Shown here: piece after piece, positions 1 through 5,025 of the stretch
Layout: the number at the start of each line of letters is the position of its first letter
Position numbering within the stretch: position 1 is the stretch's first letter
Origin: an uncultured Oscillospiraceae bacterium
GTDB taxonomy: Bacteria; Bacillota; Clostridia; Oscillospirales; Oscillospiraceae
DNA length: 7,596 bases
Assembly (NCBI GenBank): GCA_934659445.1
Contig: CAKUHV010000083.1
Coordinates: 1 to 7,596 of the forward strand
Reading direction: 5' to 3'
Made by a program: the position numbers and the translations under genes
The notes under the pieces: generated by a model
Told to the model about the DNA's origin: nothing
Database searches by the model: none
The model's input: the letters and a program-made list of their open reading frames with translations, nothing else

Positions 1-10
1 ATAAAAGTCC

Positions 11-39
11 TGTTTATGGGACAGCCGCTCCGGTATGAT
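11..39 (+). promoter_or_regulatory. Possible promoter for the small membrane protein gene
   Basis: A good -10 hexamer TATGAT sits at 34-39, 30 bases before the start codon at 70. The hexamer 17 bases upstream (TGTTTA, 11-16) is a poor -35. The -10 is seen directly. Its use as a promoter is inferred from position and from the similar -10 boxes upstream of later genes in the window. Confidence 0.35.
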
Positions 40-54
40 CATGACACATCCATC

Positions 55-62
55 AAAGGAGG
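55..62 (+). promoter_or_regulatory. Ribosome binding site deciding the start at 70
   Basis: AAAGGAGG is a full match to the anti-Shine-Dalgarno core and lies 7 bases before ATG at 70. The upstream in-frame ATG at 16 has no such site and lies before the likely -10 box, so translation should begin at 70. Confidence 0.85.
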
Positions 63-69
63 CCCCTTT

Positions 70-354
70 ATGCAGACCGTATATTACACCACCTCCAACT
101 TCATCCGCCACACGGGCAACGTGGTGGACCTGTCCGAGTACCGCCGGAAGTTGGCCCGGGCCGAGGGCAGCCTCGCCCCCACCCCCATACAGGAGGGGCC
201 GTCCGTCCGCCCCTTCCCCCATCTGACAGAGGTCGAGCGCCCCCGGCAGGAGCGCGCCCCCCGCCGCCTGCCCCGTCTGTCTCTGGACGGCTGGGCCAGC
301 GTCGCCGTGGTGGTGATGACCCTCACCTTCACCCTGCGGGTGCTGCTGCTCTGA
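70..354 (+). CDS. Small hypothetical protein with C-terminal membrane anchor
   Basis: This 94-residue protein is not one I can name. The N-terminal part (about residues 1-30) is polar and contains the string NVVDLSEYRRKLA. The middle (about 35-70) is rich in proline and arginine and looks disordered. The C-terminus (about 74-94, from GWASVAVVV to the final LLL) is a single hydrophobic segment preceded by the basic stretch RAPRRLPR. That predicts a tail-anchored membrane protein with its N-terminus in the cytoplasm. No catalytic motif is visible. The start at 70 is chosen because of the AAAGGAGG site 7 bases upstream. The gene ends 122 bases before the next coding start, and that next gene has its own promoter, so this is probably a separate unit. 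The coding assignment is supported by the strong ribosome binding site and the coherent hydrophobic tail. Function is unknown. Confidence 0.72.
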   Translation: MQTVYYTTSNFIRHTGNVVDLSEYRRKLARAEGSLAPTPIQEGPSVRPFPHLTEVERPRQERAPRRLPRLSLDGWASVAVVVMTLTFTLRVLLL

Positions 355-364
355 GGGGAGGGGC

Positions 365-376
365 CGGGGATCCCCG
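365..376. repeat. 12-bp perfect palindrome upstream of the EamA gene promoter
   Basis: CGGGGATCCCCG reads the same on both strands and ends 8 bases before the -35 box at 385. It could be a protein-binding site or chance in GC-rich DNA. It has no loop and no following T run, so it is not a terminator. Confidence 0.3.
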
Positions 377-384
377 CCGGGCGG

Positions 385-413
385 TTGCATTTTCCTCCGC
401 AGGGGTCTATGAT
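385..413 (+). promoter_or_regulatory. Sigma-A type promoter for the EamA-family gene
   Basis: The -35 is TTGCAT (385-390), followed by a 17-base spacer and the -10 TATGAT (408-413). Hexamers and spacing are near consensus. Transcription would start around 420, giving a leader of roughly 57 bases before the ATG at 477. Confidence 0.75.
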
Positions 414-476
414 AGTGCTGTGCCCTCTCAGGGGGCGCGGCAGATCATGGGGCTCCGCCCACGGGAGGTCTTCTGT

Positions 477-890
477 ATGTGGTTTCTTCTGGCTCTGCTG
501 TCCTCTTTGTTCGCCGCGGCCACCTCGATCCTGGCCAAGGTGGGCATCGACGGGGTGAACTCCACCCTGGCCACCGCCATCCGCACCGCCGTTGTGCTGG
601 TCATGTCCTGGGGCATGGTGTTCCTCACCGGGGCGCAGGCGGACATAGGCGGCATCAGCCGCCGCAGCTGGCTGTTTCTGGTGCTGTCCGGTCTGGCCAC
701 GGGGGCCAGCTGGCTGTGCTACTACCGGGCGCTCCAGCTGGGCAGGGTGTCCCAGGTGGCCCCCATCGACAAGCTGAGCATCGTCATCACCCTGATCCTG
801 GCCTTCGTCCTGCTGAAAGAGCCGGCCTCCCCCAGGGCCGTTTTCGGCGCGGCCCTTATCACCGCCGGCACCCTGCTGATGATCGCGTGA
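477..890 (+). CDS. Half-size EamA/DMT-family membrane protein
   Basis: This is a 137-residue integral membrane protein with five predicted hydrophobic segments, at about residues 2-20, 32-51, 64-84, 93-113 and 119-136. The stretch from YYRALQLG (82-89) through APIDKL and VLLKEP is typical of the EamA domain of the drug/metabolite transporter superfamily. Most EamA transporters have two such domains (about 300 residues). This one has a single domain, like the stand-alone group of about 140 residues (COG2510 type), so it may act as a dimer; that is inference. The substrate cannot be read from the sequence. The start at ATG 477 is chosen over the in-frame GTG at 420 because GGGAGG (463-468) sits 8 bases upstream, and because 420 falls at the expected transcription start. 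It has its own promoter. No terminator is seen after it, so read-through into the next gene is possible. Confidence 0.88.
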   Translation: MWFLLALLSSLFAAATSILAKVGIDGVNSTLATAIRTAVVLVMSWGMVFLTGAQADIGGISRRSWLFLVLSGLATGASWLCYYRALQLGRVSQVAPIDKLSIVITLILAFVLLKEPASPRAVFGAALITAGTLLMIA

Positions 891-931
891 CCGCTTTTTC
901 CGTCAGCCGCCCAGAAATTGCGAAAATTGGC

Positions 932-960
932 TTGCATTTCCATTGGCTGAATACTATACT
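932..960 (+). promoter_or_regulatory. Sigma-A type promoter for the WG-repeat/SLH gene
   Basis: TTGCAT (932-937), a 17-base spacer and TATACT (955-960) make a near-consensus promoter. An in-frame TTG at 943 lies inside this promoter and therefore cannot be the start codon of the transcript it makes. Confidence 0.75.
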
Positions 961-1016
961 GATGATACCATCCGGGCGAGCCTTCCCCCGGTGGCGCGCT
1001 CCCCGGAAAAATACAC

Positions 1017-1023
1017 AGAGAGG
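1017..1023 (+). promoter_or_regulatory. Ribosome binding site favouring the GTG start at 1033
   Basis: AGAGAGG ends 9 bases before GTG 1033 but directly abuts ATG 1024. The spacing suits the GTG start, which also places the charged MKKFF signal-peptide head at the very N-terminus. Confidence 0.65.
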
Positions 1024-1032
1024 ATGTTCAAC

Positions 1033-2952
1033 GTGAAAAAGTTCTTCACCCTTATCCTCGCGCTGGCGCTGACCATGGGACTGGTCGTCCCCGCGGCTGC
1101 CGCCGGAGAGACCGCCCAGCGGGGCGTTCTGACCTATTCCGAGCCCATCGCCCCCAGATATGATGACGCCCTCAGCTTCAGCGAGGGGCTGGCCGCCGTC
1201 AAGACGGACGGTCTGTGGGGCTATATCGACACCAAGGGGAACACCGTTATCCCCGAGCAGTTCGACATCGCCTTCAGCTTCAGCGAGGGACTGGCTCTGG
1301 TGGGCACCCTTGTGAACAGCGATGAGATAGAGGACGGCTATTGGGATGACGAAGTCGGCGACTATATTCTTACCGGCAATAAGTATACCCTGAACTACTA
1401 CATGATGGGCTTTGTAGACACCAAGGGGGACGTCACATGGTTCTCCATGCCCGGCTTCGACGAAAATAATGTTTCCCCCCAGATCGCCGTCCGCTCCGAC
1501 GAGGTGCTGACCGGCGGCGAGCACATCTTCTATAACGGCTACGTCTCTCTGCCCGCGCTGGATGACCCCTGCTACTACTTCTTTGGTACGGACGGCCAGC
1601 TGGCCGATCTGCCCGAGGGCATCGTCTCCAGCAGCTACGACTGGCAGGTCACCGAGGACACCGCCATTCTGGGCAGCATGGAGCTGTTCGGCGGCGATCA
1701 GCGCTTCTACAACATCTCCTCCGGCAAGACGATCACCCTGGCCGCCCACAGCGCCTCTACCGGCGAAATGGAGCCGACCTACGATCTGCGCCCCTTCAAC
1801 AAGGGGCTGGCCCCTGTGGGTGTGCTGGACTGGAGCATCGACAACTGGAACTACCGCTGGGGCTTCGTGGACAAGAGCGGCAAGTGGGTCATCCAGCCCA
1901 CCTATAACGACTTTATGGTCAGCGGCATCTACACCAGTTATCAGGTCTTCGGCGACACCGGCCTTGCCATGGTGCAGAACACCCAGGGCAAGTGGGGCGC
2001 CATCGACAAGACCGGCAAGACCGTGATCCCCTTCCAGTACGATGCTCTGCGCCCCTATTACTACGGCCTGGCCGTTTTCGGTCAGGGCGGGAAGTTCGGC
2101 TATCTGGACAGCAAGAGTCAGGTGGCCATCCCCGCCCGGTATGTGAACGCCAGCGGCTTCAGCTCTGACGGCTACGCCGCCGTTTACGACGGCAGCCGAG
2201 CCTTCCTCATCGACACCAAGGGCAACGCCATTCCCGGCACGGACAAGCTGGACCCCGACAGCTACTTTACCGAAGACGAAAACGGCCCCGTCACCGTCAC
2301 CCCTGACGAGTACGTGGTCATCTGCGAGCGCGGCAAGTACGGCTTCGGCCACATCGACTACACCCCCGCCCTGCCCGAGGCCAGCGAGATGAGCGGCTGG
2401 GCCTATCCTCTGGTCACCGCCGCCATCGAGGAGGATCTGGTGCCCAACTACCTGCAGAACCTGTATGTCAACAGCATCACCCGTGAGGAGTTCTGCGACC
2501 TGGTGATCCGCGCGGTGGAGAAGGTCCTGGACAAGGACATCTCCGACGTGGTGCGGGAGAAGACCGGCAAGTCTCTGGCCGACTGGCAGCAGAGCTATCC
2601 CTTCACCGATACCGCCAACCCCAACGTGATCGCCGCCAATGCTCTGGGCATCATCTCCGGCCGGGGCAACGGCATCTTTGACCCCTACTCCGTCATCACC
2701 CGGCAGGAGGCGGCCGCCCTGCTCACCAGCTCCGCCAAGGTGCTGGGCATGAACACCACCCCCGCCCAGCAGACCTCCTTCGCCGACAACGGCGATGTGG
2801 CCGTCTACTTCCGCAACGCCGTCAGCTTTGTCTATCAGATCAATGTGATGAGCGGCACCGGGAACGACAAGTTCACCCCTCTGGGCACCTATACCCGCGA
2901 GCAGTCCTTCATCACCGTCTACCGCCTGTTCCAGGCCATCATGGGCCAGTAA
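1033..2952 (+). CDS. Secreted WG-repeat protein with three SLH domains
   Basis: This 639-residue protein is predicted to be exported and held on the cell wall. Residues 1-24 form a classical signal peptide: a KK head, a hydrophobic core, and AAAA before the likely cut. WG-type beta-repeats follow, visible around 43-90 (WGYIDTKGNTVIP), 125-135 (GFVDTKGD), 276-295 (WGFVDKSGKWVIQP), 320-338 (WGAIDKTGKTVIP), 354-368 (FGYLDS) and 390-400. A poorer copy is near 433-443. Residues about 140-270 lack clear WG motifs. The C-terminus has three SLH domains (about 455-500, 522-572, 582-637). Their key turn motifs are TREE (483-486), TRQE (556-559) and TREQ (621-624). SLH domains in known proteins bind pyruvylated secondary cell-wall polymers. 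WG repeats are thought to be protein- or ligand-binding scaffolds, but the partner here is unknown. GTG 1033 is preferred over ATG 1024 because of ribosome-site spacing; the difference is three residues. It has its own promoter and a strong terminator, so it is probably monocistronic. Confidence 0.9.
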   Translation: MKKFFTLILALALTMGLVVPAAAAGETAQRGVLTYSEPIAPRYDDALSFSEGLAAVKTDGLWGYIDTKGNTVIPEQFDIAFSFSEGLALVGTLVNSDEIEDGYWDDEVGDYILTGNKYTLNYYMMGFVDTKGDVTWFSMPGFDENNVSPQIAVRSDEVLTGGEHIFYNGYVSLPALDDPCYYFFGTDGQLADLPEGIVSSSYDWQVTEDTAILGSMELFGGDQRFYNISSGKTITLAAHSASTGEMEPTYDLRPFNKGLAPVGVLDWSIDNWNYRWGFVDKSGKWVIQPTYNDFMVSGIYTSYQVFGDTGLAMVQNTQGKWGAIDKTGKTVIPFQYDALRPYYYGLAVFGQGGKFGYLDSKSQVAIPARYVNASGFSSDGYAAVYDGSRAFLIDTKGNAIPGTDKLDPDSYFTEDENGPVTVTPDEYVVICERGKYGFGHIDYTPALPEASEMSGWAYPLVTAAIEEDLVPNYLQNLYVNSITREEFCDLVIRAVEKVLDKDISDVVREKTGKSLADWQQSYPFTDTANPNVIAANALGIISGRGNGIFDPYSVITRQEAAALLTSSAKVLGMNTTPAQQTSFADNGDVAVYFRNAVSFVYQINVMSGTGNDKFTPLGTYTREQSFITVYRLFQAIMGQ

Positions 2953-2967
2953 GCTCCCTGTATCCCC

Positions 2968-3001
2968 GCCCCGGACGCATCCGCTGCGTCCGGGGCTTTT
3001 T
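2968..3001 (+). terminator. Intrinsic terminator after the WG-repeat/SLH gene
   Basis: A perfect 12-bp GC-rich stem (2968-2979 with 2985-2996) closes the 5-base loop TCCGC and is followed by five T residues (2997-3001). It starts 15 bases after the TAA stop and separates this unit from miaB. Confidence 0.93.
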
Positions 3002-3046
3002 ATGTCTCGCGGGCGGCGCGCCCTCCGGTTTTTTCGCCCCGACTCC

Positions 3047-3075
3047 TTGCCCTTTTCCGAAAAAAATGGTATGAT
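3047..3075 (+). promoter_or_regulatory. Extended -10 promoter for miaB (and perhaps mutS)
   Basis: TTGCCC (3047-3052), a 17-base spacer and TATGAT (3070-3075) are seen. TG at 3067-3068, one base before the -10, makes it an extended -10 promoter. Transcription would begin near 3082. This is the only convincing promoter upstream of mutS in the window. Confidence 0.78.
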
Positions 3076-3092
3076 ATTTTATTCCGAAAATC

Positions 3093-3110
3093 ACGCGGGG
3101 ACCCCCGCGT
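3093..3110 (+). promoter_or_regulatory. GC-rich hairpin in the miaB leader
   Basis: ACGCGGGG (3093-3100) pairs with CCCCGCGT (3103-3110). Sterically this gives about 7 pairs with a 4-base loop. It starts about 11 bases into the predicted transcript and ends 7 bases before the GGAGG at 3118-3122. Only three T residues follow, so it is a weak terminator candidate. It could instead stabilise the 5' end or influence ribosome access. Role inferred. Confidence 0.45.
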
Positions 3111-3129
3111 TTCATCTGGAGGACCCGAA

Positions 3130-4542
3130 ATGGAACGTACCACCACCGTGATCTCTCAGGCCGACATCGACCGCCAGCTGGAGCTGTGCCGGCAGACCGC
3201 TGAATTGACCGCCCGGCTGCCCACGCCCCCCCTGGCCTTTGTGGACACCTACGGCTGCCAGCAGAACGAGGCGGACTCCGAGCGCATCCGGGGCTATCTG
3301 GCCCAGATGGGCTTCGGCTTTACCAGCGACGAGGAGCAGGCCCGCGTCATCGTCATCAACACCTGCGCCATCCGGGAGCACGCCGAGCAGCGGGTGTTCG
3401 GCAACCTGGGCGCCCTGGTGCACACCAAGCGCCGCCACCCGGAGCAGATCATCTGCCTGTGCGGCTGCATGGCCCAGGAGCCCCACGTGGCGGACAGGAT
3501 CCGCCAGTCCTACCGCCATGTGGACCTGGTCTTCGGCCCCCACGAGCTGTGGCGCTTCCCGGAGTTCATCCACACCCTGATGACCCAGAAGGGCCGCATT
3601 TTCCAGATCGCCGACCAGCCCGGCTCCATCGCCGAGGGCATCCCTCTGGTGCGCCAGGACAAGGTGAAGGCCTGGGTGTCCATCATGTACGGCTGCAACA
3701 ACTTCTGCACCTACTGCATCGTGCCCTACGTCCGGGGGCGGGAGCGCTCCCGCAGGCCGGAGGACATTCTGGCGGAGGTGCGCCAGCTGGCGGCCGAGGG
3801 GTACCGCGACATCACCCTGCTGGGGCAGAACGTAAACTCCTACGGCAAGGACCTGGAGGAGCCCATGGACTTCGCCGACCTGCTGGAGCTGGTAAACGCC
3901 ATCCCCGGGGACTTCCTCATCCGCTTTATGACCTCCCACCCCAAGGACGCCACCCAGAAGCTGTTCGAGACTATGGCCCGGTGCGAAAAGGTGGCGCCGG
4001 TTCTCCATCTGCCCTTCCAGGCGGGGAACGACCGCATCCTGAAGGCCATGAACCGCCGCCACACCCGGGAGCAGTATATGGCCAAGATCGCCGCCCTGAA
4101 GGCCCTGATTCCCGACATCGTCCTCACCTCCGACATCATCGTGGGCTTCCCCGGTGAGACGACGGAGGAGTTTGAGGACACCCTGAAGGTGCTGGAGCAG
4201 GTACGGTTCGACGCCCTGTTCACCTTTATCTACTCCCCCCGGGTGGGCACTCCGGCGGCCAAGCTGCCCGACCCCATGAGCCGGGAGGAGAAGCTGGCCA
4301 ATTTCAACCGCCTCACCGCCCTGCAGGACCAGATCTCCGCCGAGAAGCACGCCGCCTATATCGGCAGGACCCTGCGCTGCCTGATGGACGGCGAGAGCGG
4401 GGACGAGACCTTCCCCATCTCCGGGCGCACCCCGGGCAACCGCCTTGTGCGGGCCAAGGGGAGCGCCGATGTGATCGGGCAGTTCTGTCAGGTGAAGATC
4501 ACCGGGGCCAATAAGTGGTCGCTGTTCGGGGAGATCATTTAA
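3130..4542 (+). CDS. miaB: tRNA-2-methylthio-N6-dimethylallyladenosine synthase (MiaB)
   Basis: MiaB is a cytoplasmic radical-SAM enzyme. It converts i6A37 to ms2i6A37 in tRNAs reading codons that start with U, which steadies codon pairing. The 470-residue length is usual for the family. The N-terminal methylthiotransferase domain (about 36-150) holds the three conserved cysteines C43 (TYGCQQNEADS), C79 (INTCAIRE) and C113 (CGCMAQ), ligands of the auxiliary iron-sulfur cluster. The radical-SAM domain has the CxxxCxxC motif C189-C193-C196 in YGCNNFCTYC, followed by VPYVRGRERSR, LLGQNVNSYG (230-239), HLPFQAGND and SDIIVGFPGET. A C-terminal TRAM RNA-binding domain spans about 408-470. The GQNVNSYG and REHAEQRVF strings and the QQNEADSERI context favour MiaB over the related MtaB and RimO. 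The start is fixed by GGAGG 7 bases upstream. mutS follows after 484 bases. The miaB/mutS neighbourhood is common in Bacillota (in Bacillus subtilis miaB lies just before cotE-mutS-mutL). Confidence 0.97.
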   Translation: MERTTTVISQADIDRQLELCRQTAELTARLPTPPLAFVDTYGCQQNEADSERIRGYLAQMGFGFTSDEEQARVIVINTCAIREHAEQRVFGNLGALVHTKRRHPEQIICLCGCMAQEPHVADRIRQSYRHVDLVFGPHELWRFPEFIHTLMTQKGRIFQIADQPGSIAEGIPLVRQDKVKAWVSIMYGCNNFCTYCIVPYVRGRERSRRPEDILAEVRQLAAEGYRDITLLGQNVNSYGKDLEEPMDFADLLELVNAIPGDFLIRFMTSHPKDATQKLFETMARCEKVAPVLHLPFQAGNDRILKAMNRRHTREQYMAKIAALKALIPDIVLTSDIIVGFPGETTEEFEDTLKVLEQVRFDALFTFIYSPRVGTPAAKLPDPMSREEKLANFNRLTALQDQISAEKHAAYIGRTLRCLMDGESGDETFPISGRTPGNRLVRAKGSADVIGQFCQVKITGANKWSLFGEII

Positions 4543-4544
4543 TT

Positions 4545-4563
4545 CCCTCCCAACCCTCCCCTT
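4545..4563 (-). repeat. Left terminal inverted repeat, G-quadruplex motif on the minus strand
   Basis: CCCTCCCAACCCTCCCCTT begins three bases after the miaB stop codon. Its reverse complement matches the right copy (4978-4996) at 16 of 19 positions. On the minus strand it carries four runs of at least three G with loops of 1, 2 and 1 bases. Confidence 0.6.
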
Positions 4564-4570
4564 TTTCGGT

Positions 4571-4591
4571 ATAAGGGGCTTTGCCCCTTAT
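4571..4591. repeat. 9-bp stem-loop after miaB
   Basis: ATAAGGGGC (4571-4579) pairs perfectly with GCCCCTTAT (4583-4591) around a TTT loop. It is the first hairpin after miaB and may protect the 3' end of a transcript. The bases after it (GATCCCC) and, read on the other strand, ACCGAAAAAG are not T runs, so it is not a canonical intrinsic terminator in either direction. Confidence 0.6.
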
Positions 4592-4599
4592 GATCCCCT

Positions 4600-4620
4600 T
4601 GTGGGGGTAATACCCCCACA
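4600..4620. repeat. 8-bp G/C-run stem-loop
   Basis: TGTGGGGG (4600-4607) pairs with CCCCCACA (4613-4620) around the loop TAATA. It begins 8 bases after the previous hairpin, giving a tandem hairpin pair. Confidence 0.55.
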
Positions 4621-4625
4621 CCCCC

Positions 4626-4679
4626 GTAGAGACGGATGTCTTCATCCGCCCGCGGGCCGCCACATGGGGCGGCCCCTAC
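4626..4679. repeat. 54-bp REP-like double-hairpin unit
   Basis: The unit is bounded by GTAG (4626-4629) and CTAC (4676-4679). Inside are two adjacent hairpins. CGGATG/CATCCG (4633-4648) has loop TCTT. GGGCCGCC/GGCGGCCC (4654-4675) has an 8-bp stem and loop ACATGG. Paired hairpins with short complementary ends are the usual build of REP/BIME-type dispersed palindromes. It looks like a known style of intergenic repeat in gut Clostridia, but I cannot confirm a family. Confidence 0.55.
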
Positions 4680-4841
4680 AAACGGAACCCAAAAGGCAAG
4701 GCACGCGAGAGGCGCAATGTGGGAAAAGAAAGACCGCCTGATTTGACCGGCACGAGCGGCAGCGAGCGGAGAACGCAGCGGCCCCAAGTTCATGCCCGCG
4801 CCGAACAAATTTAGACCATTTTCCAAACGTGCGCTCCGGGT

Positions 4842-4859
4842 TCGGGCCCGCAGGCCCGA
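4842..4859. repeat. 7-bp GC stem-loop
   Basis: TCGGGCC (4842-4848) pairs with GGCCCGA (4853-4859) around CGCA. It lies 9 bases before the stronger hairpin at 4869. Confidence 0.5.
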
Positions 4860-4868
4860 GGATCTTTG

Positions 4869-4908
4869 GGTACTTTCCATCCCTGGAAAGTACCTCGCCC
4901 GAAGGCGA
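4869..4908. repeat. Two abutting hairpins, 10-bp and 5-bp stems
   Basis: GGTACTTTCC (4869-4878) pairs perfectly with GGAAAGTACC (4885-4894) around ATCCCT. It is followed with no gap by TCGCC/GGCGA (4895-4908) with loop CGAA. The second is not followed by T residues, so termination is unlikely. The arrangement supports a selected structured element rather than chance. Confidence 0.6.
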
Positions 4909-4937
4909 AATATCCCCCGTCCCCACCGTATCCTCCA

Positions 4938-4950
4938 CCCCCTATGGGGG
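4938..4950. repeat. Short CCCCC/GGGGG stem-loop
   Basis: CCCCC (4938-4942) can pair with GGGGG (4946-4950) across TAT. Nearby GGGG (4954-4957) and CCCCC (4964-4968) offer alternative partners, so the local fold is ambiguous. Confidence 0.35.
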
Positions 4951-4977
4951 CATGGGGATGTGACCCCCACACATCTG

Positions 4978-4996
4978 AAAGGGTGGGTTGGGTGGG
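4978..4996 (+). repeat. Right terminal inverted repeat with G-quadruplex motif in the mutS leader
   Basis: AAAGGGTGGGTTGGGTGGG contains four GGG runs (4981-4996) separated by loops of 1, 2 and 1 bases, an arrangement known to give very stable parallel quadruplexes. It is on the sense strand, so mutS mRNA made from upstream would carry it. It ends 30 bases before the mutS ATG. Its reverse complement matches the left copy at 16 of 19 positions. Confidence 0.65.
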
Positions 4997-5011
4997 TTTT
5001 AATCTAACCAG

Positions 5012-5025
5012 AAAGCAGGTGATCC
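5012..5025 (+). promoter_or_regulatory. Unusually long ribosome binding site of mutS
   Basis: AAAGCAGGTGATCC matches AAAGGAGGTGATCC, the complement of the usual Bacillota 16S rRNA 3' end, at 13 of 14 positions. The one mismatch is in the GGAGG core (C at 5016). It supports ATG 5027 as the start, with 7 bases between the core and the ATG. Confidence 0.7.

Noticed and set aside
943..1032. N-terminal extension of the SLH protein from TTG 943
   Set aside because: That codon lies within the spacer of the predicted promoter, and the extension would bury the signal peptide 30 residues inside the protein.
859..2352. Long minus-strand open frame opposite the WG-repeat/SLH gene
   Set aside because: It is a shadow of the GC-rich plus-strand gene, which has a signal peptide, recognisable repeats, a promoter and a terminator. 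The minus translation is low-complexity (V, A, G, H, L) with no domain.
3112..4350. 412-codon minus-strand open frame opposite miaB
   Set aside because: The plus strand is unmistakably miaB with every key cysteine. The minus translation is repetitive V/L/H/G/Q-rich sequence typical of antisense to high-GC genes.
4571..4591. Hairpin after miaB as an intrinsic terminator
   Set aside because: The stem is good, but no T run follows on either strand. The nearby TTTTT lies upstream of the stem.
4743..4771. Promoter for mutS at TTGACC
   Set aside because: The -35-like hexamer is good, but the bases at the expected -10 distance are AGCGGA, unlike any -10 box.
4571..4908. CRISPR-like array
   Set aside because: The hairpins differ in sequence and spacing. 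There is no regular direct repeat and there are no cas genes.
4539..4970. 143-codon minus-strand frame covering the miaB-mutS gap
   Set aside because: It has no ribosome binding site, its composition comes from the hairpin repeats, and it overlaps the miaB stop codon. It is more likely chance within a non-coding repeat.
4792..5007. 71-codon plus-strand frame in the same gap
   Set aside because: No ribosome site is seen, it spans several hairpins and the G-quadruplex motif, and it shows no protein-like pattern.
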